Source: Paulinella micropora (taxonomy: Eukaryota > Cercozoa > Imbricatea > Euglyphida). From it: DNA of 30,367 nt. The notes beneath the pieces are model-generated. The model had not been told where the DNA came from. It did no database searches and saw nothing but the letters and a program-made list of their open reading frames with translations. Positions within the stretch are counted from its first letter, which is position 1. Every line of letters begins with the position of its first letter. The translations under genes were made by a program, and so were the position numbers. The stretch covers positions 121,278 to 151,644 of the forward strand of contig BJOX01000159.1 in NCBI GenBank assembly GCA_009731375.1. The letters run 5' to 3'. This document shows, one piece after another, positions 19,276 to 30,367 of this stretch.

Positions 19276-19544
19276 TACATACATACATACATACATACAT
19301 ACATGCATACATACATGCATACATACATGCATACATACACAGATACATAGATACATAGATATATTACATACATACATACATACCTGCCTTCCTTATCTAT
19401 CTCTCACTCTTATCTTTATACAAGAGACCTGACTTTAGTTGGAATGGGCGCTAGGAACAGCTGGGAGCCGAAGAGACCAGACTGAGAGAGAGAGAGAGAG
19501 AGAGAGAAAATTTAATGATAATAATAATAATAATAATAATAAAG
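19276..19544. repeat. (CATA)n, short spacer, (GA)n and (AAT)n
   Basis: The CATA tract ends near 19384. A ~100-base unique spacer with no features, a short (GA)n and an (AAT)n tract then lead into element B. Confidence 0.8.
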
Positions 19545-19724
19545 TAAATCTGCCTTGGAGTGTTGACTGTGACATATTTGAGGGAAATCCCGATGAAAAA
19601 ACCTAGTCACACTTGCTAAACAGAGTTCCAGCCCAATGGCCTCAAGGCGTTAAACTGTGACGCCAACTCATAACCCTTTGGTGGTAGATGCTGGGGAGGA
19701 GGGTCGTTGCGCGCGTAAAAGATC
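19545..19724 (+). repeat. Element B, copy 2 (interrupted by an assembly gap)
   Basis: First 180 bases of element B in the + orientation, starting right after an (AAT)n tract and cut by Ns at 19725. It shares the ACCACC variant with copy 3 where copy 1 reads ACCAGC. Confidence 0.8.
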
Positions 19725-20032
19725 NNNNNNNNNNNNNNNNNNNNNNNNNNNNNNNNNNNNNNNNNNNNNNNNNNNNNNNNNNNNNNNNNNNNNNNNNNNN
19801 NNNNNNNNNNNNNNNNNNNNNNNNNNNNNNNNNNNNNNNNNNNNNNNNNNNNNNNNNNNNNNNNNNNNNNNNNNNNNNNNNNNNNNNNNNNNNNNNNNNN
19901 NNNNNNNNNNNNNNNNNNNNNNNNNNNNNNNNNNNNNNNNNNNNNNNNNNNNNNNNNNNNNNNNNNNNNNNNNNNNNNNNNNNNNNNNNNNNNNNNNNNN
20001 NNNNNNNNNNNNNNNNNNNNNNNNNNNNNNNN
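19725..20032. other. Assembly gap (308 N)
   Basis: Unknown sequence between two opposed copies of element B. The missing part should hold the rest of copy 2 and both (ATT)n tails if the pair is tail-to-tail. Confidence 0.95.
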
Positions 20033-20438
20033 CTATATCTGAGGCGTACTGATGCAGCTAATGGCATATCCTCAACGGATATAAGCCTCCAATACCCTTG
20101 TTCGAGGTCCTCCACCCCCCCGTGTCAGTCTCTCGCCTGATGATCGGGGCCACCGATGGAGCTCCTGAGGGCAAGACTGCACTAAGCCGAGGTTATTCCG
20201 CAGTCCCAGCAACCTCTTGCAAGACGTCACCGAATGTGCAAGTGCATACACCAAGCGCGGTTGCTAGAGCTGCCTCGAAACCCCACCCATAACAATCTGG
20301 TGTCTGCTGGGTCCTGGGCTATCAACCAGCATATGCGGAGTTTAAGATCTTTTACGCGCGCAACGACCCTCCTCCCCAGCATCTACCACCAAAGGGTTAT
20401 GAGTTGGCGTCACAGTTTAACGCCTTGAGGCCATTGGG

Positions 20439-20441
<3 letters not shown>
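20033..20441 (-). repeat. Element B, copy 3 (5'-truncated)
   Basis: Matches 8532-8940 with only about three substitutions. On the minus strand it begins directly after an (ATT)n tract and lacks the first ~80 bases of copy 1. Loss of the 5' end is what target-primed reverse transcription commonly produces. Confidence 0.8.

Positions 20442-20514
<73 letters not shown>
20442..20514. repeat. (AAT)n tract
   Basis: Pure trinucleotide repeat next to the truncated end of element B, followed by a short (GA)n. Confidence 0.9.
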
Positions 20515-20517
<3 letters not shown>

Positions 20518-20713
20518 GAGAGAGAGAGAGAGAGATAAAGACCTCTGAGATGAGAGAGAGCTCTGTGGCAATGAAGCCACAAGAGAAAAAAAGCCAGATA
20601 TGCAGGCAACTGGCCCGACGCCACTCGAGGAAAGCCTAGCGATGTAGGTAAGTAGGTAGATAGATAGATATGCAGGCAACGAGAAAGGCCTAGGGAATGA
20701 GATAGATAGATGG
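20515..20713. repeat. Start of a GCAGGCAACTGG minisatellite region
   Basis: First units of a degenerate ~40-70-base minisatellite whose core reads ATGCAGGCAACTGGC...CTCGAGAAAGGCCTAG, with GTAGGTA/GATAGATA linkers. Confidence 0.75.
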
Positions 20714-22690
<1,977 letters not shown>

Positions 22691-22765
22691 CATCAAGCCC
22701 AAGGGAGGGTCAGTGACACCTCAAGTGGCCTTGGTTCACTTCGTGGAGTAATAGACAGACAGACA
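22691..22765. other. Unique linker between two family A copies
   Basis: 75 bases not repeated elsewhere in the window, ending in a short (GACA)n just before copy 4. No feature recognised. Confidence 0.5.
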
Positions 22766-23234
22766 GATGAGATATCGACTAATGCCAGAAAAAAAGGAGC
22801 TTCTGATTTCGTCAACCAAGGAAGTCTGTGGGTAAAGTATTAACCCGATGCCCAGCTAAGCCGTGATATTTGCACGGAAGGGACTGATACAGGCGATACC
22901 AAAGCTCCCTAGTACCAGGCGGGGCCAGGGCTCGTTCCATAAGCGCCCCTTGCAGAACGAGCTCCCACCTCCATTACAGAGGACCCAGTAAGCAGATGGA
23001 GTTTCGAGACTGTTCGACAGTCTAGTATAAACCGACAGAGCACTGTGGGTTTTATTCCGGGCTCAACAAGCGAGAAAGGGCACCCTGAGAACAGGATTGT
23101 GCTTCCCGTCGCTATTTCGGCATGTGACTCATGGGCGTATGGCTAGGCACACATAAGGCACCCCACCACGGGCCCAGCACACCCACACCATCCCCTAATT
23201 CTCTGTCTGTCGACAGATGGCACCCATTTCAAAA
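22766..23234 (-). repeat. Dispersed repeat family A, copy 4
   Basis: Same orientation and end points as copy 3, with a 4-base deletion (CCTGAGAACAGG where copy 3 has CCTGAGGGAACAGG plus adjacent changes) and a few substitutions. Its left side borders GACAGACA rather than GATA. Confidence 0.8.
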
Positions 23235-23243
23235 AACAGAATA

Positions 23244-23290
<47 letters not shown>

Positions 23291-23341
23291 GATAGATAGA
23301 TAGATAGGTAGGTGATAGATAGATAGATAGGTAGATAGAAC

Positions 23342-23376
<35 letters not shown>
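23235..23376 (-). repeat. (TATC)n tail of the broken retroelement
   Basis: GATA repeats (+ strand) with GTAG and AAAT variants. On the minus strand this is the tetranucleotide tail that follows the 3' untranslated-like region at 23377-23688. Confidence 0.7.
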
Positions 23377-23688
23377 GAGATGTCGCAAAGGAATGTAGTC
23401 CTTGCAAAGGAACGCAGTTTCACATCAAACAATAATTTGTGTACTGTGCATGTGTCCGGGATGGGAATCACGGGTAGACTGTGTTCTGGAAAAAGAAGAG
23501 GAGGAAGGACGTTGAAGAAAAAGGCAATCTAGGAATGGAGAGTGGGAGGATAAGGAAGAAGAGAAAGAAAAGGAAGCCGTTAGTCCAAGTGTTTTGAGCA
23601 CCGTAAGCTTGCGCAAGCTACAATGATGACATTGTATGAGGCCTAAACCCCCGCAGGGACCTAGCCCGGGCTATGCAACACTGGACGG
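23377..23688 (-). other. 3' untranslated-like region of the broken retroelement
   Basis: 312 bases of low-copy sequence between the stop codon of the 171-codon frame and the (TATC)n tail. It contains the perfect palindrome AGCTTGCGCAAGCT near 23608. No poly-A signal is evident. Confidence 0.45.
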
Positions 23689-24204
23689 CTATGATGGAAT
23701 GCAGTCACCAATACGGACTAGAGGAAGATTAGTCCAATTTTTGACTGCACAGGAGCGATAAATCGCAAAAGAGCAACGAGCTACGCAGGAGGATAGCTTG
23801 AAGCAAAGGGATTTGGATTGGGGATGGGAAAAACCCAAGGCGCGGAAACATCGATGAACAGAGAACGATACCATGCCGCGAGCCCCGCATTCGATTGGTC
23901 GAAGGTGGCAGGTCCATCCGTTGTCCTCGATTTGAGATTTGAGCTTGTTGTATCGGTTGGTCTTGTAGGCTCGTGCGTCAAGGATGTTTTCCTCGACCGG
24001 GCACGTTAGCTCGATCAGAATACATATCTTGGTAGACAGTGACCAGACAACGATATCGGGGCGGAGGTCAGTGACACAAATGTGGACAGGAAAGGCTTGC
24101 TCAGAACCGGTGTATTGGGTTTGGAGTTGCCAATCGTTTGCAGTGTCAAGCAGGGATGGTCGATGAAATGACTGTCTCTTAGGCTTCTGCTCGCCCTCTT
24201 TAAG
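23689..24204 (-). pseudogene. C-terminal fragment of a retroelement protein with an RPDI...ELTCPVE signature
   Basis: An uninterrupted 171-codon frame with no start codon, open from the GATA tract at 24205 to a TAG at 23689-23691. Key segments: SLLDTANDWQ (residues 17-26), RPDIVVWS (48-55), ILIELTCPVEEN (62-73), K-T-N-R-Y (81-85), GWTCHLRPIECGARG (96-110) and CFRALGFS (119-126). From family knowledge, the order LL..A.DW / RPDIV..S / ELT.P.E / GW...P.E.G.RG recurs in the C-terminal part of many retroelement-derived predicted proteins. The spacing PD-X14-E-X-T resembles a PD-(D/E)XK nuclease fold, but T stands where lysine is usual. It is 5'-cut by a microsatellite and so probably a relic. The reading is firm; the nuclease idea is tentative. 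Confidence 0.75.
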
Positions 24205-24229
24205 ATAGATAGATAGATAGATAGATAGA
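24205..24229. repeat. (GATA)n interrupting the retroelement frame
   Basis: A short tetranucleotide tract separating the 171-codon frame from the conserved fragment at 24230-24289 and shifting the frame between them. Confidence 0.8.
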
Positions 24230-24289
24230 TACCTCGCTTGTGCATGATAGATGTCGCCACTCTTTGATACAGAAGATAATGTTGAAGAT
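24230..24289 (-). pseudogene. Short coding relic, copy 1 (FNIIFCIKEWRHLS...)
   Basis: Minus-strand reading gives IFNIIFCIKEWRHLSCTSEV. A diverged copy lies at 24473-24628 and reads LFNIVFCIKEWRHLSRTSEV. Between them, 7 of 10 nucleotide differences fall at third codon positions and none at second positions, a sign of past protein-coding constraint. It is probably the part of the retroelement protein just upstream of the 23689-24204 frame. Confidence 0.55.
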
Positions 24290-24291
24290 AT

Positions 24292-24327
<36 letters not shown>

Positions 24328-24472
24328 GTATGTAGGTAGGTAGGTAGGTAAGTTAGGTAGGTAGGTAGGTAGGTTAGGTAGGTAGGTAGGTAGGTAGGTT
24401 AGGTAGGTAGGTAGGTAGGTAGGTAGGTAGGTAGGTAGGTAGGTAGGTTAGGTAGGTAGGTAGGTAGGTAGA
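24290..24472. repeat. (GATA)n and (TAGG)n with TTAGG variants
   Basis: Tetranucleotide arrays with single TTAGG units at about 24352, 24374, 24399 and 24448. Confidence 0.85.
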
Positions 24473-24628
24473 TACCTCGCTAGTGCGTGACAGGTGTCGC
24501 CACTCTTTGATACAAAACACGATATTGAAGAGGACAGGGATGGCGATGGAGGCACACGAAGGGTAAAAGAGATAGACATAGTTCGGGTCCGCGCATGGCT
24601 GGAATGGATTAATGGACGTCTGACAAAG
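24473..24628 (-). pseudogene. Short coding relic, copy 2 (...FNIVFCIKEWRHLSRTSEV)
   Basis: An open minus-strand stretch of about 52 codons with no start, bounded by microsatellites on both sides. Its last 20 codons match copy 1. The (TACC)n/(TATC)n tract begins at the same codon (GAG-GTA) in both copies, so that point is either an element end or a shared slippage seed. The upstream part (INPFQPCADPNYVYLFYPSC) is not recognised. Confidence 0.5.
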
Positions 24629-24694
24629 AGATAGATAGATAGATAGATAGGTAGGTAGGTAGGTAGGTAGGTAGCCAGGTAGGTAGGTAGATAC

Positions 24695-24761
<67 letters not shown>

Positions 24762-24938
24762 GGTAGATAGATAGATAGATAGATAGATATATAGATAGAT
24801 AGATAGATAAGATAAAGAGGGTAGACAAATGGAAGAATGGTGGATGGATGGATGGATGGATGAATAGAAGGAATAGAAGGAATGAATAAATGAAAACAAA
24901 CACAACAATTGAAATACATACAACAAATAAACTGAAAA

Positions 24939-24993
<55 letters not shown>

Positions 24994-25066
24994 AATTAAT
25001 GGAGAGAGAGAGAGAGAGAGAGAAAGAGAGATAGAGAGAGAGAGAGAGAGAGTATACATACACACA

Positions 25067-25118
<52 letters not shown>

Positions 25119-25174
25119 CAGCGAAGAGGCAGTCGCTCACGAGGTCCAAAATACCCAGTGCCAAATGCGGGATC
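24629..25174. repeat. GATA, TAGG, GATG, AAAT, GA and TA arrays
   Basis: A succession of simple repeats with short AT-rich linkers: (AAAT)n at about 24938-24994, (GA)n at 25001-25051, (TA)n at 25072-25112. A ~65-base unique spacer at 25113-25177 has no feature. Minus-strand frames are repeat artefacts. Confidence 0.85.
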
Positions 25175-25526
25175 TGCAGATATAGATGTAGATGAAGATG
25201 TAGATGTAGATGTAGTATGTAGATGTAGTACGTAGATGTAGATGCAGATGTAGTATGTAGATGTAGTATGTAGATGTAGTATGTAGATGTAGATGTAGAT
25301 GAAGTATGTAGAAGTAGATGTAGATGTAGATGTAGATGTAGTATGTAGATGTAGATGTAGTATGTAGATGTAGATGTAGATGTAGTATGTAGATGTAGAT
25401 GTAGTATGTAGATGTAGATGTAGATGTAGTAGATGTAGATGTAGTATGTAGATGTAGATGTAGATGTAGATGTAGATGTAGATGTAGTATGTAGATGCAG
25501 ATGTAGATGTAGATGTAGATGTAGAT

Positions 25527-25530
<4 letters not shown>
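25175..25530. repeat. (GTAGAT)n hexanucleotide array with TAGTATGTAGATG variants
   Basis: A roughly 350-base array of GTAGAT, regularly interrupted by TAGTAT at 12-30-base intervals, then (GA)n. Confidence 0.9.
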
Positions 25531-25569
<39 letters not shown>

Positions 25570-25679
25570 AAACAAATAAACAGACAAACAAACAAAGAAA
25601 AAAGACATGATTCGACAATATCAGTTACCATATCTCTCTCTGCGGTTGGATACCAACAACGATGATGGAACCTACATGC

Positions 25680-25719
<40 letters not shown>

Positions 25720-26150
25720 ATTTAGGTATGATGAAACCTACATGTGTGTCTGTATGTGTGTGTGTATGTGTGTATGTGTGTGTGTGTATGTGTATGTAGT
25801 AAGTAGGTATTTAGGTATGATAAAACCTACACGTGTGTGTGTGTGTGTGTGTGTTTGTGTGTGTGTGCGTGTGTGTGTGTGTGTGTGTGTTTTTGTGTAT
25901 GTGTATGTAGTAAGTAGGTATTTAGGTATGATGAAACCTACATGTGTGTGTGTGTGTGTGTATGTGTGTGTGTATGTGTATGTAGTAAGTGGGTATTTAG
26001 GTATGATGAAACCTACATGTGTGTGTGTGTGTTTTTGTGTGTGTTTGTGTGTGTATGTGTATGTGTGTGTGTGTATGTGTGTGTGTGTGTGTGTGTGTAT
26101 GTAGTAAGTAGGTATTTAGGTATGATGAAACCTACATGTGTGTGTGTGTG
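25531..26150. repeat. (GA)n, spacer, then a (GT)n satellite with a GAAACCTACATG spacer
   Basis: After (GA)n and an AACA-rich spacer, six units occur at about 25667, 25733, 25823, 25933, 26008 and 26127. Their core is TATTTAGGTATGAT(G/A)AAACC followed by TACATG and (GT)n of variable length; most units carry GTAGTAAGTAGG upstream. Confidence 0.85.
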
Positions 26151-26224
26151 TTACATACATACATACATACATACCTACATACCTACATACCTACATACTT
26201 CATACACACACATACACACATATG

Positions 26225-26259
<35 letters not shown>

Positions 26260-26344
26260 TGTATGTTATGTATGTAAGTATGTATGTATGTATGTATGTA
26301 TGTATGTGTATGTGTGTATACATGTATGAAGAGAGAGAGGGAGA

Positions 26345-26345
<1 letters not shown>
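26151..26345. repeat. (CATA)n then (TATG)n fold-back
   Basis: CATA/CCTA repeats to about 26200 followed by TATG repeats to about 26310 form an inverted microsatellite pair. Confidence 0.85.
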
Positions 26346-26401
<56 letters not shown>

Positions 26402-26471
26402 AGAAGAGGGAGAGGGGGGGGNNNNNNNNNNGGAGGAGGAGAAGGAGGAGGAGGAGGAGGAGGAGAAGAAG

Positions 26472-26503
<32 letters not shown>

Positions 26504-26522
26504 GAAGAAGTAGTAGTAGTAG

Positions 26523-26579
<57 letters not shown>

Positions 26580-26721
26580 AAGAAGTAGAAGAAGAAGAAG
26601 AAGAAGAAGAAGAAGAAGAAGGAGGAGGAGGAGGAGGAGGAGGAGGAGGAGAGGAGGAGGAGAGGAGGAGGAGAAGGAGGAGAAGAAGAAGAAGAAAGAG
26701 AAGAAGAAGAAGAAGAAGAAG

Positions 26722-26753
<32 letters not shown>
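26346..26753. repeat. Poly-G (55), 10-N gap, then GGA/GAA/TAG trinucleotide arrays
   Basis: An uninterrupted run of 55 G (26346-26400) and a 10-N gap at 26422-26431, then about 320 bases of purine-rich trinucleotides with a TAG block at 26500-26580. The G-run is quadruplex-forming and error-prone to sequence. Confidence 0.9.
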
Positions 26754-26856
26754 GGTGGAATGGGAGGAAGATGGGAGACCAGAGGAGGACAGAAGGCACC
26801 GCTAGAGAGGGGATCATGATCTTGAGGATGACTCCGAATAGTTGACTGTGTGGAAC
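26754..26856. other. Unique sequence before a gap
   Basis: About 100 bases of low-copy sequence cut by Ns. Too short to interpret. Confidence 0.4.
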
Positions 26857-27364
26857 NNNNNNNNNNNNNNNNNNNNNNNNNNNNNNNNNNNNNNNNNNNN
26901 NNNNNNNNNNNNNNNNNNNNNNNNNNNNNNNNNNNNNNNNNNNNNNNNNNNNNNNNNNNNNNNNNNNNNNNNNNNNNNNNNNNNNNNNNNNNNNNNNNNN
27001 NNNNNNNNNNNNNNNNNNNNNNNNNNNNNNNNNNNNNNNNNNNNNNNNNNNNNNNNNNNNNNNNNNNNNNNNNNNNNNNNNNNNNNNNNNNNNNNNNNNN
27101 NNNNNNNNNNNNNNNNNNNNNNNNNNNNNNNNNNNNNNNNNNNNNNNNNNNNNNNNNNNNNNNNNNNNNNNNNNNNNNNNNNNNNNNNNNNNNNNNNNNN
27201 NNNNNNNNNNNNNNNNNNNNNNNNNNNNNNNNNNNNNNNNNNNNNNNNNNNNNNNNNNNNNNNNNNNNNNNNNNNNNNNNNNNNNNNNNNNNNNNNNNNN
27301 NNNNNNNNNNNNNNNNNNNNNNNNNNNNNNNNNNNNNNNNNNNNNNNNNNNNNNNNNNNNNNNN
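26857..27364. other. Assembly gap (508 N)
   Basis: Unknown sequence. The right side resumes in poly-C. Confidence 0.95.
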
Positions 27365-27718
27365 CCACCCCCCCCCCCCCCCCCCACACACACCCGCACA
27401 CACACACGCACGCACACAAAGCACGCACCAAATCATCACACCAACACAGCCATCACTGCCTTTATACACTCACTCACTCATTCACTCACTCACTCATACA
27501 TATACATACACACGCACAACATGCATGAGCATACAACCAACGCTTCCTTCATCCCTACCCATGCACGTATATACGTACACAAAGTACACAAACACACACA
27601 CACACACACAAACATGCAAGTACACATATACTTACATACATGCATGCATACATACATACATAGATACCTGATATTATGTGTACACTCTGCCAACTGCGAC
27701 ATGTGGCCCTCACCTGCC

Positions 27719-27791
<73 letters not shown>

Positions 27792-27831
27792 TGTGTGTGA
27801 GAGAGAGAGAGAGAGCGAGAGACAGAGAGAG
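27365..27831. repeat. Poly-C, (CA)n, (CACT)n, (CATA)n and (GA)n
   Basis: Simple repeats with two short low-copy stretches (about 27420-27470 and 27670-27720). No gene is seen. Confidence 0.8.
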
Positions 27832-28063
27832 NNNNNNNNNNNNNNNNNNNNNNNNNNNNNNNNNNNNNNNNNNNNNNNNNNNNNNNNNNNNNNNNNNNNN
27901 NNNNNNNNNNNNNNNNNNNNNNNNNNNNNNNNNNNNNNNNNNNNNNNNNNNNNNNNNNNNNNNNNNNNNNNNNNNNNNNNNNNNNNNNNNNNNNNNNNNN
28001 NNNNNNNNNNNNNNNNNNNNNNNNNNNNNNNNNNNNNNNNNNNNNNNNNNNNNNNNNNNNNNN
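27832..28063. other. Assembly gap (232 N)
   Basis: Ns between (GA)n and (GT)n tracts. Confidence 0.95.
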
Positions 28064-28612
<549 letters not shown>

Positions 28613-29060
28613 TTACATTAAACATGACATAACATGACACAACATGACGTAACATATCAAAACATATCATAAAATAAGATAACATAAGACAACATAAGAT
28701 AAGATAACATAAGTAGTGTGTGTGTGTGTGTGTTTGTGTTTGTGTGTTTGTGTTCCTCTCTCTCTCTCTCTCTGTAATGTAATGTAATGTAATGTAATGT
28801 AATATAATATAATGTAATGTAATGTAATGTAATGTAATATAATGTAATATAATGTCATGTAATGTAATGTTATGTAATATAGTGTAGTTTAGTTTAGTTT
28901 TGTTATGTCATGTTATGTTATCTTATGTTATGTTATGTTGTGTTATGTTATGCCATGTTCTGTCATGTCCTGTTCTGTTCTGTCCTATTCTTTTCTTTTC
29001 TGGTCTGTTCTGTTCTGTTCGAGATCTGTTCTGTTCTGATCTGTTCTATTCTGCTCGGAC
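28613..29060. repeat. Pentanucleotide mosaic: ACATA/ACATG, AATGT, TGTTA and TGTTC types
   Basis: Pentamers that drift stepwise into one another: AACATG, then AATGT, then ATGTT, then TCTGT. A (GT)n and a (CT)n block are inserted at 28715-28772. Confidence 0.85.
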
Positions 29061-29494
<434 letters not shown>

Positions 29495-29729
29495 GTTTTC
29501 CTCATAGATATATTACGCTGAAGGTCACCATCACCACCTAGGTTAATTTAATACTTTTCGCAGTATTAGTGGTCTCCCTTATAATTTGTTATTCTAAATA
29601 GAAGAAGAAGAAGAAGAAGAAGAAGAAGAAGAAGAAGAAGAAGAAGCTTCTTCTTCTTCTTCTTGAAGCTTCTTCTTCTTCTTCTTCTTCTTCTTCTTCT
29701 TCTCCTCCTCCTCCTCCTCCTCTTTCTTC

Positions 29730-29761
<32 letters not shown>

Positions 29762-29954
29762 CTTCTTCTTCTTCTTCTTCTTCTTCTTCTTCTTCTTCTT
29801 CTTCTTCTTCTATTTAGAATAAGAAATGGTAAGGGAGAACCACTAAAACTTAATACTGCGAAAAGTATTAACTTAACCTAGGTGGTGACTGCGAAAAGTA
29901 TTAAATTAACCTAGGTGGTGACTTTCAAAGGCGTCATATATCTGTGAGGAAAAC
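29495..29954. mobile_element. Fold-back (MITE-like) element with a GAA/TTC core
   Basis: The left arm (29495-29601, starting GTTTTCCTCA) is the imperfect reverse complement of the right arm (29810-29954, ending TGAGGAAAAC). The right arm carries an extra tandem copy of a ~38-base segment containing CCTAGGTTAA and TACTTTTCGC. Between the arms lie (GAA)n and (TTC)n, themselves inverted around AAGCTTC. The flanks (GA)n and (CT)n continue the symmetry. No open frame is present. Terminal inversion without coding capacity fits a MITE or fold-back element. A target-site duplication cannot be identified in the (GA)n flank. Confidence 0.7.

Positions 29955-30367
<413 letters not shown>

Noticed and set aside
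24374-25618. Minus-strand frames of 386-414 codons
   Set aside because: Built of microsatellite translation ([14 protein letters not shown]). Only the ~52-codon segment at 24473-24628 has coding character.

Overview
The window looks like a gene-poor, repeat-saturated stretch of a eukaryotic nuclear genome assembly. Most of its 30.4 kb is simple-sequence DNA: (GATA)n/(TATC)n, (CATA)n, (GA)n, (CA)n, (AAT)n, (TAGG)n, (AATGT)n and (GAA)n, with five runs of N (two of exactly 10 bases). I see no bacterial genes, tRNA, rRNA, CRISPR array or host protein-coding gene. The phylum cannot be fixed from sequence alone. A perfect array of ten TTAGG units and the extreme microsatellite load would fit an arthropod such as a decapod crustacean, but this is only a suggestion.

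The one intact protein gene is a non-LTR retrotransposon (LINE) on the minus strand at 9312-14420. It is a single 1702-codon frame with an ORF1-like RNA-binding region, a basic patch, an apurinic-type (EEP) endonuclease, a reverse transcriptase with YADD, a CCHC knuckle, and a C-terminal tail carrying a SUMO-interaction-like motif and a PCNA-binding (PIP)-like motif. Upstream is a leader of about 990 bp with three strong inverted structures; downstream, 11 bases after the stop, is a (TTA)n tail. A second, broken retroelement lies at 23.4-24.6 kb on the minus strand. It is an ATG-less 171-codon open frame with an RPDIVVWS...IELTCPVE signature, plus two related short fragments interrupted by microsatellites.

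Layout: 1-343 partial copy of a dispersed repeat (family A); 344-6893 microsatellites and composite satellites; 6894-7303 family A copy 2; 7304-8190 GATA/TAGG and purine repeats; 8190-15531 a head-to-tail chain on the minus strand (element C, LINE, element B, element C), each ending in an (ATT)n tail; 15532-19544 GATA, TATC and CATA arrays with embedded higher-order satellites; 19545-20441 an inverted pair of element B around a gap; 20515-22222 an 838-bp tandem duplication of a minisatellite-rich block; 22223-23234 two direct copies of family A; 23235-24630 the broken retroelement; 24630-30367 further arrays, including a fold-back element at 29495-29954.

The unifying pattern is that retroelement-like units end in, and start from, short tandem repeats: (ATT)n for the LINE, B and C; (TATC)n for family A and the broken retroelement. 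Microsatellites here therefore seem linked to retrotransposon 3' tails, insertion targets, or both.
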